DNA from: DUZB01 sp964407525
Lineage (GTDB): Bacteria > Desulfobacterota > DSM-4660 > Desulfatiglandales > Desulfatiglandaceae
NCBI GenBank assembly: GCA_964407525.1
Contig: CAYOWC010000094.1
Span: 1 to 15,394, forward strand
Length of the DNA stretch: 15,394 nucleotides
Reading direction: 5' to 3'
A model generated the notes under the pieces. The model had not been told where the DNA came from. It did no database searches and was given only the letters and a program-made list of their open reading frames with translations. The position numbers and the translations under genes were made by a program. Shown piece after piece: positions 1 through 6,458 of the stretch (position 1 is the stretch's first letter; every line of letters starts with the position of its first letter).

Positions 1-1
1 A

Positions 2-733
2 GTTGATCTTCTGGAAGAAAAATCATGCTTTGATTGGGTCCTATCCCCCGGAGCCTACGTGAATTTGAAAGTGCGGGACAAGGGTAAAGGTATGACATTC
101 GAAACCATGGAACGAATTTTTGAACCTTATTACACCACCAAGGAAGTGGGCAAGGGTACAGGAATGGGCCTTTCGGTGGTTCACGGCATCGTCAAAAGAC
201 ATGGTGGTGGTATCCGGGTTGAGAGCGAACCCGGGAAGGGAACGGCCTTTGAAATCTATTCCCCTGCATCAGAAGAGATGAGTGAGGAAGAAAAAGAGCC
301 CGATGGAGAAATCAAAGGGGGTTCTGAAAGCATCCTCTTTGTGGATGACGAACAGTCTATGGTGAACCTGAACCACCAGCGTTTGGAGCGGTTGGGCTAT
401 CAGGTCAAGAGTACCACAAAACCTGTGGAGGCCCTGGAATGGTTCAGGGCTGATCCGGATCAGTTCGATGTCATCATAACGGACATGACCATGCCCAAAA
501 TGACCGGCGACAGGTTGACGGCAGAAGTCCTGAAAATTCGACCGCTGATGCCGGTGATCATCTGTACCGGTTACAGCGAAAGGATGTCCGCCAAAAAGGC
601 AGAGAACCTTGGCGTACGCAAATACATTGAGAAACCCATAGACACCCGGAATCTGGCTGCTGCACTTCGAGAGGTATTGGATGATGGTCCGAGTCGCGCA
701 GCCCCCATGCAGGATGGTGAGGCTAAGAGTTAA
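2..733 (+). CDS. Hybrid sensor histidine kinase, C-terminal part (HATPase + receiver), 5' truncated
   Basis: The reading frame is open through the left edge of the window, so only the C-terminal ~243 residues are present and no start codon is claimed; the GTG at 59 lies inside a conserved domain. The first part is the end of a histidine-kinase ATPase domain: a G1 box (DKGKGM), an F box (IFEPYYTT) and a G2 box (GKGTGMGLSVVHGI). After an acidic linker comes a receiver domain with the acidic pair in FVDDE, the phospho-acceptor Asp in IITDMTMP (codon 482-484), Thr in CTGY and Lys in IEKP. In this family the kinase autophosphorylates on a His that would lie upstream of the window, and the attached receiver accepts the phosphate. 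No output domain follows, so it probably passes phosphate onward or tunes the kinase. Input signal and partner are unknown. Confidence 0.93.
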   Translation, partial: VDLLEEKSCFDWVLSPGAYVNLKVRDKGKGMTFETMERIFEPYYTTKEVGKGTGMGLSVVHGIVKRHGGGIRVESEPGKGTAFEIYSPASEEMSEEEKEPDGEIKGGSESILFVDDEQSMVNLNHQRLERLGYQVKSTTKPVEALEWFRADPDQFDVIITDMTMPKMTGDRLTAEVLKIRPLMPVIICTGYSERMSAKKAENLGVRKYIEKPIDTRNLAAALREVLDDGPSRAAPMQDGEAKS

Positions 734-1183
734 ACTCAACCCAAGATTGCCGAAACGTTTTTTTTGAAAAACCACCCTCTTGCTGGCCGGCAACATAACT
801 GCTATCTCTCACAGGCGTTTTAAGGCTAAAAACCCATTTGATATCGATTGGATATGTCAAATATTTTTCAACGCCAAATGCATTCCAATAATCAGAGTTT
901 CACAGGTTTTGACAAAAACCAGTCTTATGGGCTATTCTCAACATATATTAATTGCAGAGCGCCGCCAGGTATTTACACAGATAACAATAAAGATGGCATG
1001 TGATCCGGAAAGGTAATAACCACAATAGCTAAGAAAAAGAACGATATGATTACTGGTAACTCATCTCAAAATCAACAAGATTTTTGAAAAGAAGCCAATT
1101 CTGAAGTATTATTATAGGAACGTCTCTTCGTCGTGTCCTAGAATGAATTAATCATCAATATGCAGGTAAAAGCGGGTGAAGTA
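734..1183. other. Intergenic spacer, no convincing gene
   Basis: About 450 bases between the hybrid kinase and the ferredoxin-cyclase. A GAGTTAAACTC palindrome sits at the kinase stop codon, and a run of eight T follows near 762, but the two are separated and do not form a normal intrinsic terminator. A 78-codon open frame (780-1016, +) has no recognisable domain, no good ribosome-binding site and the composition of noncoding sequence. No repeat family or strong promoter was recognised; the cyclase promoter should lie here. Confidence 0.6.
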
Positions 1184-2092
1184 ATGTTTAAAATTTTCTC
1201 TCAAACAGATAGCAAGACAATTCATGCGTCGCCGGACGACACGATACTAGAAGCTATGCTCGAAGCTGGAATCAATCACACACACGTCTGTGGTTGCAAT
1301 GGCCGCTGTTCAACCTGCCGGGTCTATGTTATGGACGGATTGAGCAATTGCCTCCCCAGAAATGAAATTGAAAAACAGGTCGCCGTGAAGCTGGGATTTC
1401 CCCGAAATATTCGATTAGCCTGCCAGACTAAGATAAGTGGAGATATCACGATCAAGCGTCCGGTTGTTGATGAATTGGATATAAAAATTATCTTAAAGCA
1501 ATTTGAGGATAAGTCTGGCACCAAACTCGGAAAAGAGAAAGATCTTGCGATTCTCTTCACTGATATCGAAAACTACACTCAATTTGCCGAGGCTTTTCAC
1601 GCGTATGATGTCGTACATGTTTTAAATCGATACTATCAAACGATGAACGAGATTATTGTGCAACATAAAGGCATTATCAGCGATGTAGCGGGAGACGGTA
1701 TCTTGGCGTTGTTTGGAGCAATGGAAGATAGCAAAAATCTTGTATTGGATGCCATCAATGCAGTTCGAGAAATGCACAAGGCTTTGATTCATTTTAACGA
1801 ATATCTCAATCAAATGTATGATCGGTCTTTTGGGATCAGGGCAGGAATAAACTTTGGAAAAGTTATTGTCGGCAATTTTGATACGGGCATGATGAGCAAA
1901 ATTTCGGCTATCGGCGACATCGTTAATATGGCAAGTCGGATAGAGACTGCAAATAAGGATTTCGGCACAAAACTTCTGATCTCCCAATCGGCCTATGAGG
2001 AAGTAAAAGGGTTAGTGGGGACCCATAAAATGTATCGGACCACATTAAAAGGCAAGTCTGGTGAATATGTTCTCTATGAGGTTGAAATCTAA
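1184..2092 (+). CDS. [2Fe-2S] ferredoxin domain fused to class III adenylate/guanylate cyclase domain
   Basis: 302 residues if translation starts at 1184, preferred because GGTGA lies about 6 bases upstream and the protein then opens directly on the ferredoxin fold (MFKIFSQTD); an ATG at 1160 would add 8 residues but has no visible ribosome-binding site. Residues 1-95 are an adrenodoxin-type [2Fe-2S] domain: C36-x5-C42-x2-C45 and C80, with extra Cys38 and Cys56. Residues ~118-302 are a class III nucleotide cyclase domain with metal-binding Asp127 (FTDIENYT) and Asp171 (AGDGILALFG), and the transition-state Asn248 and Arg252 (IGDIVNMASR). The expected product is cAMP or cGMP from the matching NTP. 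The purine-selecting Lys of many adenylate cyclases appears replaced by Asp168, so substrate choice is open. There is no membrane segment, so it should be cytosolic. Inference: the iron-sulfur cluster senses redox state or oxygen and controls the cyclase. Confidence 0.9.
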   Translation: MFKIFSQTDSKTIHASPDDTILEAMLEAGINHTHVCGCNGRCSTCRVYVMDGLSNCLPRNEIEKQVAVKLGFPRNIRLACQTKISGDITIKRPVVDELDIKIILKQFEDKSGTKLGKEKDLAILFTDIENYTQFAEAFHAYDVVHVLNRYYQTMNEIIVQHKGIISDVAGDGILALFGAMEDSKNLVLDAINAVREMHKALIHFNEYLNQMYDRSFGIRAGINFGKVIVGNFDTGMMSKISAIGDIVNMASRIETANKDFGTKLLISQSAYEEVKGLVGTHKMYRTTLKGKSGEYVLYEVEI

Positions 2093-2466
2093 ATTAGCGG
2101 TATCAAAAAGATGCATTACCAGCGACACTGTGACTGATCGTAAATTTGCGGCCTGAGGGTTGGATTTCAGATATCTCCAACGTACATTGGGTTTTGGCGG
2201 ATCTGTGATTTCTGCTTTTCTCAGGCTTTTGAGTAGAAAACATTATCGTAATATCCAATGCATATCTCATTTTTATAGATTTCCCGGGCTTGAATATATG
2301 TAAGCTCAAACTGATTTCAGAGGATTAGTCGTGGCGTGATGGAAGATCCGCTATGGTGCGATTTACTATGCTGCCTTTTTTCGGTCGCGGCAGTCAGCAA
2401 TGAAAGTTGCATATATTCCCAGGAACATCGGCTTGTCTGTCCTTATGTACAGACCTCAATACTTTG

Positions 2467-2493
2467 ACAGGATCAACAGGATTAACGGGATAA
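2467..2493. repeat. 9-bp tandem repeat, three units
   Basis: Three consecutive 9-mers read ACAGGATCA, ACAGGATTA and ACGGGATAA. Each differs from its neighbour at one to three positions. From memory, arrays of the ACAGGATTA type are scattered through intergenic regions of many environmental proteobacterial genomes. No coding role is likely. Confidence 0.65.
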
Positions 2494-2707
2494 GAGGAAA
2501 AACTATAACTAACTGAAATCAAACAAATCTTGTTGTAACACATCGGAAACAAACGCTCCGGAAGAGCAAAATTGGACATTTATTATTTTTCGAATGATTG
2601 AAATATCAGCTGCTTATACCGGTAATAAGTTCATTTTGAACCGCTATGAGTCATAAAATGTGCATTTTTTGTGTCTCAAAATGAGGCGAAATAACGAGGT
2701 CTGTATG

Positions 2708-2724
2708 CTGGTACAAAAGTTGCT
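2708..2724 (+). promoter_or_regulatory. Candidate sigma-54 (-24/-12) promoter
   Basis: The sequence CTGGTACAAAAGTTGCT fits the sigma-54 consensus YTGGCACRNNNNTTGCW with one change (GGCAC to GGTAC). GG and GC are separated by exactly 10 bases. Transcription would begin near 2735, leaving a leader of about 240 bases before the PocR-PAS gene. No activator-binding site was identified. Confidence 0.4.
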
Positions 2725-2974
2725 TTGAGGGCCTTTGCGACAAGATTGAATTGATTGAAACGTTATCATGACGGCCGCACGGAAAACCCAATGAAACAAC
2801 CTCTGCCGGGGATCTGGTTTCGACGTCTGCCTGAGCCGTTTTGATTTTTTGGTTTACAGGTGCTCGATAACCGATTTAAATTGGTCTAAAGACCGCGCAA
2901 GGATATATTGTACGTTGTTTAAAATGAACCAGGTGTTGGGTTTTTCATTTTGACGGTATTTGGAGGATCTTTTG

Positions 2975-4690
2975 ATGGCGGCAAAACCGACCTATGAAGA
3001 ATTGGAACAAAGGGTCAAGGAATTAGAAAAAGCTGAATTCGATCGAAAAAAAGCTGTGGGTGTGCTGGGGAAAAGCGAACCGCGAATTCGGAAGAAGCTT
3101 GACGGCAACCGCTTGCCAAATGGGGATCCGGATGTGGTAACGCTGGACCTGGCAACCATCATTGATATACGGGCGATCCAATCCATGATGGACGATTTCT
3201 TCAACCTTACGGATATCGGGATTGCTATCCTCGATCTTCAAGGCAAGGTCCTGGTTGCCACAGGTTGGCAGGACATCTGCATCCAATTTCATCGCACCCA
3301 TCCCGAGAGTTGCAAGAACTGCATGGAAAGTGACCTTGAACTTTCCAATGGAGTTGAACCTGGTACATTTCGACTCTATCGGTGCCAAAACAATATGTGG
3401 GACATGGCAACCCCCATAACCGTGGGCGATAAACATGTCGGGAACCTGTATCTGGGTCAATTCTTGTTTGAAGAGGAAACGCCGGATCTTGAAGTCTTCC
3501 GTTCCCAGGCGCAAAAATATGGATTCAATGAAAGGGAATACCTTGCGGCGCTTGAACGTGTGCCACGTTGGAGCCGGGAGACAGTCAACATCGCGATGAC
3601 CTTTTATACGAAGCTTGCCCATATGATTTCCGAGCTGATTTACAGCAATATCAAGATAGCGCAAACGTTAAAAGAACGGGACAAATTGCTCAATTCGCTA
3701 CGGGAGAGTGAGGCTTTTTTAAAAACACTGATCAATGCCATACCGACTCCTATTTTTCATAAAGACAGGGATGGAAAATATCTTTGGTTCAACAACGCTT
3801 TCGAAACGTTTTTTGGTGAAACAAAAGAACGGTTGATAGGTAAGTCTGTGTTCGATATCCATCCGCCGGAACTCGCTGAAATATATCATGCTCAAGATAC
3901 CGAACTTTTCAACAGCGGAGGAATACAGCGTTACGATTCTCAGATGAAGAATGCACAAGGCGAGCTGCGTGATATCATATTTAACAAGGCCGTTTATACT
4001 AACAGTCAGGGCATCATAACCGGACTGATTGGGGCAATTATAGACATCACTGAACGCAAACAGGTGGAAGAGGCACTTCATGAGAGTGAAAAGAAATTTT
4101 CAACGCTCTTTCAGGCGAGTCCTGTCTATATTGCCTTTACAGCTCTTGATGACGGTTGTTTTCTGGATGTAAACGATGCCTTCACAAAAATTACAGGGTT
4201 TCAGCGAAATGAAGTGTTGGGACGTACTCCAGTTGAAATAGGGTTATGGTTTGACCCTAAAGAAAGGGCCAAGTTTATCAAACTCGTTCGGCAAAACGGA
4301 GACTTTTATGAGAAGGAAGTGCGGTTCCGGAGAAAGAATGGCGACCCCTTATTGGGAATTTGGTCAGCTGAAAAAATCGAGTTAGGTGGTAAGGCCTGCC
4401 TCATTAGTGTGCTTATAGACGATACAGAACGAAAGAAAACCCAGGAGGCTCTGCGACAGGAAAGAGACAAACTGCGTGCTGCCATTTCCGAAATTAAAAC
4501 ACTGAGCGGGTTGTTTCCCATCTGTTCCAATTGCAAGAAGATACGAGACGACCAGGGATACTGGAACCAGATTGAAAAATATATCGGTGAACGTTCCAAT
4601 GCAGAATTTTCCCATGGTATCTGTCCGGAATGCGCTAAAAAACTCTATCCGGATTTTGATCTTTATAATGATGATGGAGAGCTCATTTAG
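2975..4690 (+). CDS. PocR-PAS-PAS sensory protein with C-terminal Cys-pair module
   Basis: 571 residues. The ATG at 2975 is chosen because GGAGG (2962-2966) lies 8 bases upstream; a TTG at 2960 overlaps that site. Order of parts: a coiled-coil start (~4-25); a PocR-type ligand-sensing domain (~60-230) with ESCKNCMESD (C113, C116) and YRCQNNMWDMATPI (C137); PAS 1 (~247-362, ending IIDITERKQ); PAS 2 (~374-487, ending IDDTERKK); a short coiled coil (~487-510); and a C-terminal module, C517-x2-C520 (FPICSNCKKIRDD) with C550-x2-C553 (HGICPECAKKLYP). The four Cys could bind zinc or another metal. I recognise this last module from PAS-rich proteins of anaerobic deltaproteobacteria but know of no established function. 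There is no kinase, GGDEF, EAL or DNA-binding domain, so it would act through a partner. PocR domains sense small organic ligands in known cases; the ligand here is unknown. No membrane segment is seen. Confidence 0.9.
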   Translation: MAAKPTYEELEQRVKELEKAEFDRKKAVGVLGKSEPRIRKKLDGNRLPNGDPDVVTLDLATIIDIRAIQSMMDDFFNLTDIGIAILDLQGKVLVATGWQDICIQFHRTHPESCKNCMESDLELSNGVEPGTFRLYRCQNNMWDMATPITVGDKHVGNLYLGQFLFEEETPDLEVFRSQAQKYGFNEREYLAALERVPRWSRETVNIAMTFYTKLAHMISELIYSNIKIAQTLKERDKLLNSLRESEAFLKTLINAIPTPIFHKDRDGKYLWFNNAFETFFGETKERLIGKSVFDIHPPELAEIYHAQDTELFNSGGIQRYDSQMKNAQGELRDIIFNKAVYTNSQGIITGLIGAIIDITERKQVEEALHESEKKFSTLFQASPVYIAFTALDDGCFLDVNDAFTKITGFQRNEVLGRTPVEIGLWFDPKERAKFIKLVRQNGDFYEKEVRFRRKNGDPLLGIWSAEKIELGGKACLISVLIDDTERKKTQEALRQERDKLRAAISEIKTLSGLFPICSNCKKIRDDQGYWNQIEKYIGERSNAEFSHGICPECAKKLYPDFDLYNDDGELI

Positions 4691-5018
4691 AGATATAAGG
4701 GTACGGGATCTTAACTGGATGACCGGTGAATAAGAGAGGTTCCAATTAATACCTAAAAGCTGCCATTAGCTTTTGCATGGCTGTTAGCTTAAAAATCCCG
4801 AATATTTTCATGACGGTTTCGAATGTTTGGACTTCATTTTTTGATGCTAACCTTTTTGGCCGTAAATTACTGATTTTCAGCGGCTAAGTAACCGCTAACC
4901 GCTAATTGCATCTTTTAAGTTTCACAATACCGGTGATCTGATTTCGGATTTCGGGATTCGGATTGATGCAAAATCAAGCGTTGACCGAAATTTCATTTTG
5001 CACCATCCTTCCAGCGCT
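4691..5018. other. Convergent intergenic spacer with degenerate repeats
   Basis: This spacer separates the convergent PocR-PAS (+) and HD-GYP (-) genes. It holds degenerate GCTAA-type motifs, including AACCGCTAACCGCTAA within 4889-4905 and CCATTAGC/GCTGTTAGC near 4762-4788, and the GATTTCGG repeat at 4940-4964. A terminator for either gene would be expected here, but no stem with a T-run is convincing. Confidence 0.55.
4940..4964. repeat. GATTTCGG-type degenerate tandem repeat, copy 1
   Basis: The units read GATTTCG, GATTTCGG and GATTCG, followed by GATT. The same GATTTCGGATTTCGG core recurs at 6070-6084 on the other side of the HD-GYP gene, so the gene is flanked by two copies in the same orientation. 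Confidence 0.6.
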
Positions 5019-5957
5019 TCAATCGTCCTCGAACACCCCGTACTGGTTGCCGGGAGGAGGCACGCCCCTCTTTTCCAGGGATACCCGGCATCCGTGGTAG
5101 TCGGGCCTGTTTCTGCGGTGATGGGCCACAAGGGCCTGAACGACCTTCCAGCTTATTTTTTTCTCCTCGGCCATGGCGGTGACCACTTCCAGGGCTGCTC
5201 GGTTATCGTAGGGAACCGGCCGGTAGGGACGCGGTGAGATGAGTGCGTCATACAGGTCGCTGACGACCACGATTTCCACCATTAAGTCCCTGATCCGGAT
5301 ACCGTGGGGATATCCCGAGCCGTCTTTTCTCTCATGATGATCCCTTGCCACCCTGGCGGTCAGCGCCCCGACGTCTTGAAGGTAATGGCACAGCAGCAAA
5401 TAGCCCGCCTCTGTATGGTGTTCGACCATGTGTCGTTCGTTCCGGGTGAGAGGCGTGGTTTTCTTCAAAACGTTCAAGGGTACACATATCTTTCCAAGGT
5501 CGTGAGCGGGGCCTGCCTCGGCCTCTCTGATCATGTCTTGAAAGTTCTCGACCAGATCCCGAGCCAGGAGCGTGGACAACAGAAAGACCATCAGAACGTG
5601 GCGGTAGGTGTCGTAGTCATGTCGCTTGAAATAATCCACCGCTTGAAGGATCGGGATGATCACATGGGCGTCATTCATGATATCCAGAATATCTCCAAAG
5701 GACTGTTGCTGGTCAAAAACGATCTGGTAAGGGGGCTTACGGATAAGGCCGAGGAGGTCCTCGCGCAGTGATCCATGGTTGAGCAGGGGATAGGTTTCAA
5801 GACGTCCCTGCTGGTTTGAATGAGCCAACTCAGCCAGGAAATCCTCTGTAATGGGCATGCCGGGCTCACACAAGACACGATGGTTCAGGGTATAAACCGG
5901 GTATTGCAGCACATACCCGAATGGGCCGCCGGGTTCAGGTAGCTTTTTTTTCCTCAT
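5019..5957 (-). CDS. HD-GYP domain protein, putative cyclic-di-GMP phosphodiesterase
   Basis: 312 residues from the ATG at 5957, preferred because GGAGAG lies just upstream; in-frame ATGs at 6002 and 6035 lack a good ribosome-binding site. Residues 1-~105 match no domain I recognise, though the opening (YPVYTLNHRVLCEPGMPIT) resembles N termini of other HD-GYP proteins. Residues ~115-300 carry the HD-GYP signature: H120, the HD pair H152-D153 (AHDLGKI), H180/H181, HHER (207-210), DGSGYP (212-217) and VSDLYDALISPRPYR (D234). All expected metal-binding and GYP residues are present, so hydrolysis of c-di-GMP to pGpG or GMP is likely. There is no receiver or membrane segment. It points the same way as the MshEN-ATPase gene, but ~500 bases of repeat-rich spacer separate them, so a shared transcript is doubtful. 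Confidence 0.88.
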   Translation of the reverse strand: MRKKKLPEPGGPFGYVLQYPVYTLNHRVLCEPGMPITEDFLAELAHSNQQGRLETYPLLNHGSLREDLLGLIRKPPYQIVFDQQQSFGDILDIMNDAHVIIPILQAVDYFKRHDYDTYRHVLMVFLLSTLLARDLVENFQDMIREAEAGPAHDLGKICVPLNVLKKTTPLTRNERHMVEHHTEAGYLLLCHYLQDVGALTARVARDHHERKDGSGYPHGIRIRDLMVEIVVVSDLYDALISPRPYRPVPYDNRAALEVVTAMAEEKKISWKVVQALVAHHRRNRPDYHGCRVSLEKRGVPPPGNQYGVFEDD

Positions 5958-6069
5958 TTTCTCTCCATTTACCCTGATGCTCAACCGTAAAATGGATTTT
6001 CGCATACTCGGAAGTGAATGGTTTACCGCGAACATAGTTAGTGTATGAACAAAAAGCCTGTTCAGACAC

Positions 6070-6107
6070 GATTTCGGATTTCGGCCTCCGGCCCGGAGGG
6101 ATTGCGG
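6070..6107. repeat. GATTTCGG repeat, copy 2, with CCTCCGG/CCGGAGG hairpin
   Basis: GATTTCGGATTTCGG matches the core of 4940-4964. It is followed at once by a perfect 7-bp stem (6085-6091 with 6093-6099, one-base loop) and then GGATTGCGGA. No T-run follows, so it is not called a terminator. Confidence 0.55.
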
Positions 6108-6236
6108 ACTTGTCCTCCTGTAGTGTGGAGGGTTGTTTCGAATTTAGAATGTGTCATTTCAGTGTCACTTTCTTTCTGGCAGTGTTGATTGAAGAAACCG
6201 TGATGGCGATAATTTCATCTGCTTAATAAGAACGTT

Positions 6237-6278
6237 GCCGTCCCGCTTAAAAGCGGGATCTGATCAAGAAAGAAACTT
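6237..6278. repeat. 42-bp dispersed hairpin repeat, copy 1
   Basis: It matches 15298-15339 at 39 of 42 positions in the same orientation. The left part is an inverted repeat, TCCCGCTT-AA-AAGCGGGA; the right part is a conserved non-palindromic tail ending CAAGAAAGAAACTT. It lies downstream of the ATPase gene's stop. Confidence 0.8.
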
Positions 6279-6282
6279 ATGC

Positions 6283-6307
6283 ATTCCCACGCAGAGCATG
6301 GGAACGA
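6283..6307. repeat. Inverted repeat TTCCCACGC / GCATGGGAA
   Basis: The stem TTCCCACGC (6284-6292) pairs with GCATGGGAA (6296-6304) at 8 of 9 positions around a 3-base loop. Elements of the form GTTCCCACGC...GCGTGGGAAC are, from memory, common dispersed intergenic repeats in many bacteria. It begins only a few bases after the 42-bp element. Confidence 0.6.
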
Positions 6308-6308
6308 C

Positions 6309-6350
6309 CAACCAGCAACGAGCAACCAGCAACGAGTAACCAGCAACCAG
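6309..6350. repeat. 14-bp tandem repeat, three units
   Basis: CAACCAGCAACGAG occurs twice exactly (6309-6322 and 6323-6336), followed by TAACCAGCAACCAG (6337-6350) with two changes. Each unit is itself two similar 7-mers. With no spacers between units it is a minisatellite, not a CRISPR array. Confidence 0.8.
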
Positions 6351-6413
6351 ATGAAGAGCACACCAGCTATCTGCTAAAGGTAGCATTTCTCGGGCTATCA
6401 TCAGCTGTAGGTC

Positions 6414-6436
6414 TTCTTTGCGTCTTGCGTGAGACT
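6414..6436. repeat. GACGCAAAGA-type repeat, degenerate copy
   Basis: TTCTTTGCGTCTTGCGTGAGAC is close to the reverse complement of part of 15204-15233, which includes GACGCAAAGACGCAGAGA. It lies 23 bases beyond the ATPase stop codon. Confidence 0.5.
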
Positions 6437-6458
6437 TTTTCTGTACCGGTTATCCGGA

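Larger units (their letters stand above)
2093..2974. other. Long intergenic spacer with tandem repeat and candidate sigma-54 promoter
   Basis: Nearly 900 bases without a convincing gene. Within it are a three-copy 9-bp repeat (2467-2493), a sigma-54-like promoter (2708-2724), and a possible decayed reading frame at 2140-2328 interrupted by in-frame stops at 2206-2208 and 2230-2232. Minus-strand open frames of 60-70 codons at 2103-2309 and 2394-2579 have no recognisable domain, and the second runs across the tandem repeat, so neither is called. The stretch is AT-rich compared with the flanking genes. Confidence 0.6.
5958..6458. other. Repeat-rich intergenic spacer
   Basis: About 500 bases between the ATPase and HD-GYP genes. 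At least five short repeat types are packed here: GATTTCGG with a GC-rich hairpin (6070-6107), the 42-bp hairpin element (6237-6278), a TTCCCACGC/GCATGGGAA inverted repeat (6283-6307), a 14-bp triple tandem repeat (6309-6350) and a TTTGCGTCTTGCG segment (6414-6436). A 61-codon plus-strand frame (6041-6226) runs through the first repeat and is not called. Confidence 0.65.

Noticed and set aside
59..61. GTG at 59 as the start of the first gene
   Set aside because: The same frame is open to the left edge, and the G1 box sits only a few residues later, so the N-terminal kinase portion must lie upstream of the window.
269..796. 175-codon minus-strand open frame opposite the receiver domain
   Set aside because: Antisense to a clear receiver domain with all active-site residues; no domain of its own.
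780..1016. 78-codon open frame on the plus strand between the kinase and the cyclase
   Set aside because: No ribosome-binding site, no recognisable domain, and a residue composition like translated noncoding DNA. It may be re-examined if homologues appear.
6309..6350. CRISPR-like tandem repeats
   Set aside because: The 14-bp units abut directly with no unique spacers, and there are no cas genes, so this is a minisatellite.
6400..6440. Look-alike of a c-di-GMP (GEMM) riboswitch on the minus strand, with CACGCAAGACGCAAAG
   Set aside because: The GCAAAG string belongs to a dispersed repeat also seen at 15204-15233. It lies downstream of the ATPase stop, and the paired helices and second half of the riboswitch are not evident.
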